7,000 nt of DNA from an uncultured Acidobacteriota bacterium. GTDB taxonomy: Bacteria > Acidobacteriota > Thermoanaerobaculia > Gp7-AA8. The stretch is from assembly GCA_946887105.1 (NCBI GenBank), contig CAMPKJ010000253.1, positions 1 through 7,000 of the forward strand, read 5' to 3'. The position numbers and the translations under genes are program-made. Numbering within the stretch: position 1 is the stretch's first letter; every line of letters starts with the position of its first letter. Shown here piece after piece: positions 5,060-7,000 of this stretch. Under the pieces are notes generated by a model. That model had not been told where the DNA came from. It did no database searches and saw only the letters and a program-made list of their open reading frames with translations.

Positions 5060-5974
5060 ATGCCCATCCTCGTTGTTGGAAGTGTTGCCTTCGATGCGCT
5101 CGAGACTCCGTTCGGGAAAGTCGACCGCTGCATCGGCGGCTCGGCGACGTATTTCTCCGTGGCCGCGTCATTCTTCACCGAAGTCGATCTGGTCGCGGTG
5201 GTCGGCGATGACTTCACCGAGCAGGACGCCTCGATCTTCGAGGGGCGCAACATCAACACCGATGGCCTGCAGCGGGTGCCGGGAGAGAAGACGTTCTTCT
5301 GGAGCGGCGAGTACGGCTACGACCTCAACGTCGCCAAGACGCGCGACACGCAGCTGAACGTTTTCGCGAACTTCGCGCCACGGCTCAACGAGCGCCAGAA
5401 GAACTCGGACGTGTTGTTCCTGGCGAACATCCAGCCCGAGCTGCAGATGGAAGTGCTGCATCAGGCGAAGCGCCCGCGGCTGGTGGCGCTCGACACGATG
5501 AATCTCTGGATCGACATCAAACGCGACGCGCTGGCCAAGGCATTCAGCGAAGTCGACCTGGTGATCATCAATGAAGCCGAGGTGCGGCAGTTCACGAAAG
5601 AGCCGAACCTGATCAAGGGCGGACGCTCGATCCTCGCGCTCGGACCGACGACGCTGGTCGTGAAGCGCGGCGAATACGGCGTGCTGATGATCACGAAGGA
5701 CGTGATCTTCGCCGCGCCCGCGTATCCGCTCGAAAACGTATTCGATCCCACCGGCGCCGGCGATACGTTCGCGGGCGGCTTCCTCGGCTATCTCGCCTCG
5801 CGCACGGAAGTCCACGATCGCGAGCTGCGCCGCGCGATCATCTTCGGCAGCGTGCTCGCGTCGTTCACCGTCGAGAAGTTTTCGCTCGACCGGTTACGCG
5901 AGATCACACTGCGCGACGTGCACGAGCGCTATCAGGACTTCCGGGCGCTCACGCGGTTCGACGATGTCGATTAG
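5060..5974 (+). CDS. PfkB-family sugar/nucleoside kinase, mtnP-linked
   Basis: This 304-residue protein belongs to the ribokinase/PfkB fold, which phosphorylates sugars or nucleosides with ATP. The N-terminal GGSAT (26-30) corresponds to the substrate-side PfkB signature. NEAE (171-174) and VKRGEYG (201-207) are typical of the central ATP-binding part. The C-terminal signature DPTGAGDTFAGGF (229-241) contains the anion hole and the catalytic base Asp235. The substrate cannot be read from sequence. Lying 15 bases downstream of mtnP in one operon, it may act on a ribose- or nucleoside-like product of the same salvage route (adenosine or a 5-modified ribose), but that is inference. An AAAGGA ribosome-binding site lies 11 bases before the ATG. 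The TAG stop overlaps the stop of the converging amidohydrolase by 4 bases. Confidence 0.9.
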   Translation: MPILVVGSVAFDALETPFGKVDRCIGGSATYFSVAASFFTEVDLVAVVGDDFTEQDASIFEGRNINTDGLQRVPGEKTFFWSGEYGYDLNVAKTRDTQLNVFANFAPRLNERQKNSDVLFLANIQPELQMEVLHQAKRPRLVALDTMNLWIDIKRDALAKAFSEVDLVIINEAEVRQFTKEPNLIKGGRSILALGPTTLVVKRGEYGVLMITKDVIFAAPAYPLENVFDPTGAGDTFAGGFLGYLASRTEVHDRELRRAIIFGSVLASFTVEKFSLDRLREITLRDVHERYQDFRALTRFDDVD

Positions 5975-7000
5975 CGCGAGTCGCCAAACACCACTTCTCC
6001 GCCCACGACGGTGTATCGCACCTTCGCCTTGTACAGCTCCGACGCGGGCATGGCGAACAGATCGCCTTCCACGATCGTGAAGTCGGCCAGCTTGCCGGCT
6101 TCGATCGTGCCGCGTGAGGTCTCTTCGAATGCGGCGTACGCGGCATCGCTGGTGAAGCCGCGGATCGCTTCCGCGAGTGTGAGTTTCTCGGTCGGATGCC
6201 AGCCGCCGTCCGGCCAGCCTTTCTGGTCCTGCCGCGTCACGGCCGCGTACAGGCCGAAGAAGGGATTCACCGCTTCGACTGGAAAGTCGGAGCCGAGGGC
6301 GAGGCGGCCGCCGGCATTGAGCACCGTGCGCCAGGCGTAGGCGCCTTTCGCGCGCTCGGCGCCGAGTCGCGCTTCGGCCCAGTACATGTCGGAGGTCGCG
6401 TGCGTCGGCTGCATCGAGCCGATGATCCCGTGCCGCACGAGGCGCGGGATGTCGCCGGGCGCGATGACCTGCAGATGCTCGATGCGGAAGCGATCGTTCG
6501 CCGCGACGCCCGCCTGCGCGTACGCATCGATCACGTTGCGCACGCCGCGATCGCCGATCGCGTGCGTGTTGACCTGAAATCCGGCGGCGCGTCCGCGGCT
6601 GGCGACGTCCTGCAGGTGCTCCGGCGTGGCGAGCATCAACCCGCTGTTGCCCGGATCGTCGCTGTACGGCGCGAGCAACGCGGCGCCGCGGCTGCCGAGG
6701 GCGCCGTCGGCGTACAGCTTCACGGAGCGCACCGTCAGTCGTCCGCCGTAATCGATGAGCGGCTTGCCGCGGAACCATTGCTCGAGCAGCGCGGCGTTAT
6801 CGGAGAGCATCGCGTAGACGCGGATCGGGCAGCGCTTCTCGTCGATGAGCTCCTGCACCGCGGCGATCGTTTCCGCGGTGATGCCGGCGTCGTGGATTTC
6901 AGTGAGGCCGTTCGCGGCGATGTTCTGCGCCGCCGCGAGGACGCGCGCCTTGCGCTGCTGCGCGCTCGGTGCCGGCATCGCGTTCTCGACGAGATCGGTC
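5971..7000 (-). CDS. YtcJ-like amidohydrolase (Amidohydro_3 type), N-terminus outside the window
   Basis: The visible 342 codons are the C-terminal part of a metal-dependent amidohydrolase, typically 520-600 residues. The frame stays open to the window edge (TDLVENAMPAPS), so the ATG at 6978 is internal, not the start. Motifs in order are GLTEIHDAG, then VKLYADGALGSRGAAL with a lysine (6720-6718) likely to be a metal-bridging carboxylated residue. NTHAIGDRGVRNVIDAY follows with a metal His (6564-6562), then FRIEHLQ with a second His (6477-6475). LALGSDFPVE comes next with the catalytic Asp (6288-6286). The C-terminal GTIEAGKLADFTIVEGD is the small beta-sandwich shared by the superfamily. Such enzymes hydrolyse N-formyl, amide or cyclic ureide bonds; the exact substrate is unknown. 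A signal peptide, common in this subfamily, would lie outside the window. Convergent with the kinase gene, it is probably unrelated to the lpx operon. Confidence 0.9.
   Translation of the reverse strand, partial: TDLVENAMPAPSAQQRKARVLAAAQNIAANGLTEIHDAGITAETIAAVQELIDEKRCPIRVYAMLSDNAALLEQWFRGKPLIDYGGRLTVRSVKLYADGALGSRGAALLAPYSDDPGNSGLMLATPEHLQDVASRGRAAGFQVNTHAIGDRGVRNVIDAYAQAGVAANDRFRIEHLQVIAPGDIPRLVRHGIIGSMQPTHATSDMYWAEARLGAERAKGAYAWRTVLNAGGRLALGSDFPVEAVNPFFGLYAAVTRQDQKGWPDGGWHPTEKLTLAEAIRGFTSDAAYAAFEETSRGTIEAGKLADFTIVEGDLFAMPASELYKAKVRYTVVGGEVVFGDSR

Overview
The window is about 65% GC by eye and tightly packed. It reads like a chromosomal segment of a Gram-negative, lipid-A-producing bacterium. 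The lpxD-fabZ-lpxA core followed by a Gfo/Idh dehydrogenase, with high GC, YtcJ-like amidohydrolases and TehA/SLAC1-type proteins nearby, would fit a soil-type Acidobacteriota (Vicinamibacter-like). That assignment is an inference from gene content, not from a marker gene.

Layout. Bases 1-50 hold the last 15 codons of a + strand gene with a hydrophobic C-terminus. Converging on it (61-930, minus) is an odd open frame. Its first two thirds encode a signal peptide and a secreted beta-propeller-like domain. Its last third is the C-terminal three-helix segment of a TehA/SLAC1-family membrane transporter. A short, AT-richer divergent intergenic region (931-1045) follows.

From 1046 to 5974 runs one + strand cluster: lpxD, fabZ, lpxA, a Gfo/Idh-family dehydrogenase, an S-methyl-5'-thioadenosine phosphorylase (mtnP type) and a PfkB-family sugar/nucleoside kinase. 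Start and stop codons overlap as ATGA at lpxD/fabZ and dehydrogenase/mtnP. A third ATGA lies at lpxA/dehydrogenase but is broken in this sequence by a one-base frame change. The other gaps are 7 and 15 bases, so this is very probably one transcription unit. At 5971-5974 it meets, tail to tail with a 4-base overlap, a minus-strand YtcJ-like amidohydrolase whose N-terminus lies beyond the window.

How the genes work together. LpxA and LpxD are the two acyltransferases that place hydroxyacyl chains on the UDP-GlcNAc-derived lipid A precursor. FabZ dehydrates 3-hydroxyacyl-ACP, the same pool these acyltransferases draw on. A Gfo/Idh enzyme directly after lpxA recalls GnnA, which oxidises the 3-position of UDP-GlcNAc for amide-linked lipid A, but no partner aminotransferase is visible. 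mtnP and the PfkB kinase form a separate nucleoside/sugar salvage pair at the end of the operon.

The two observations most worth checking are the propeller-transporter chimera at 61-930 and the frameshift at the end of lpxA near 3220. I see no RNA gene, CRISPR array, insertion sequence or convincing terminator, and no clear new defence or mobile system.
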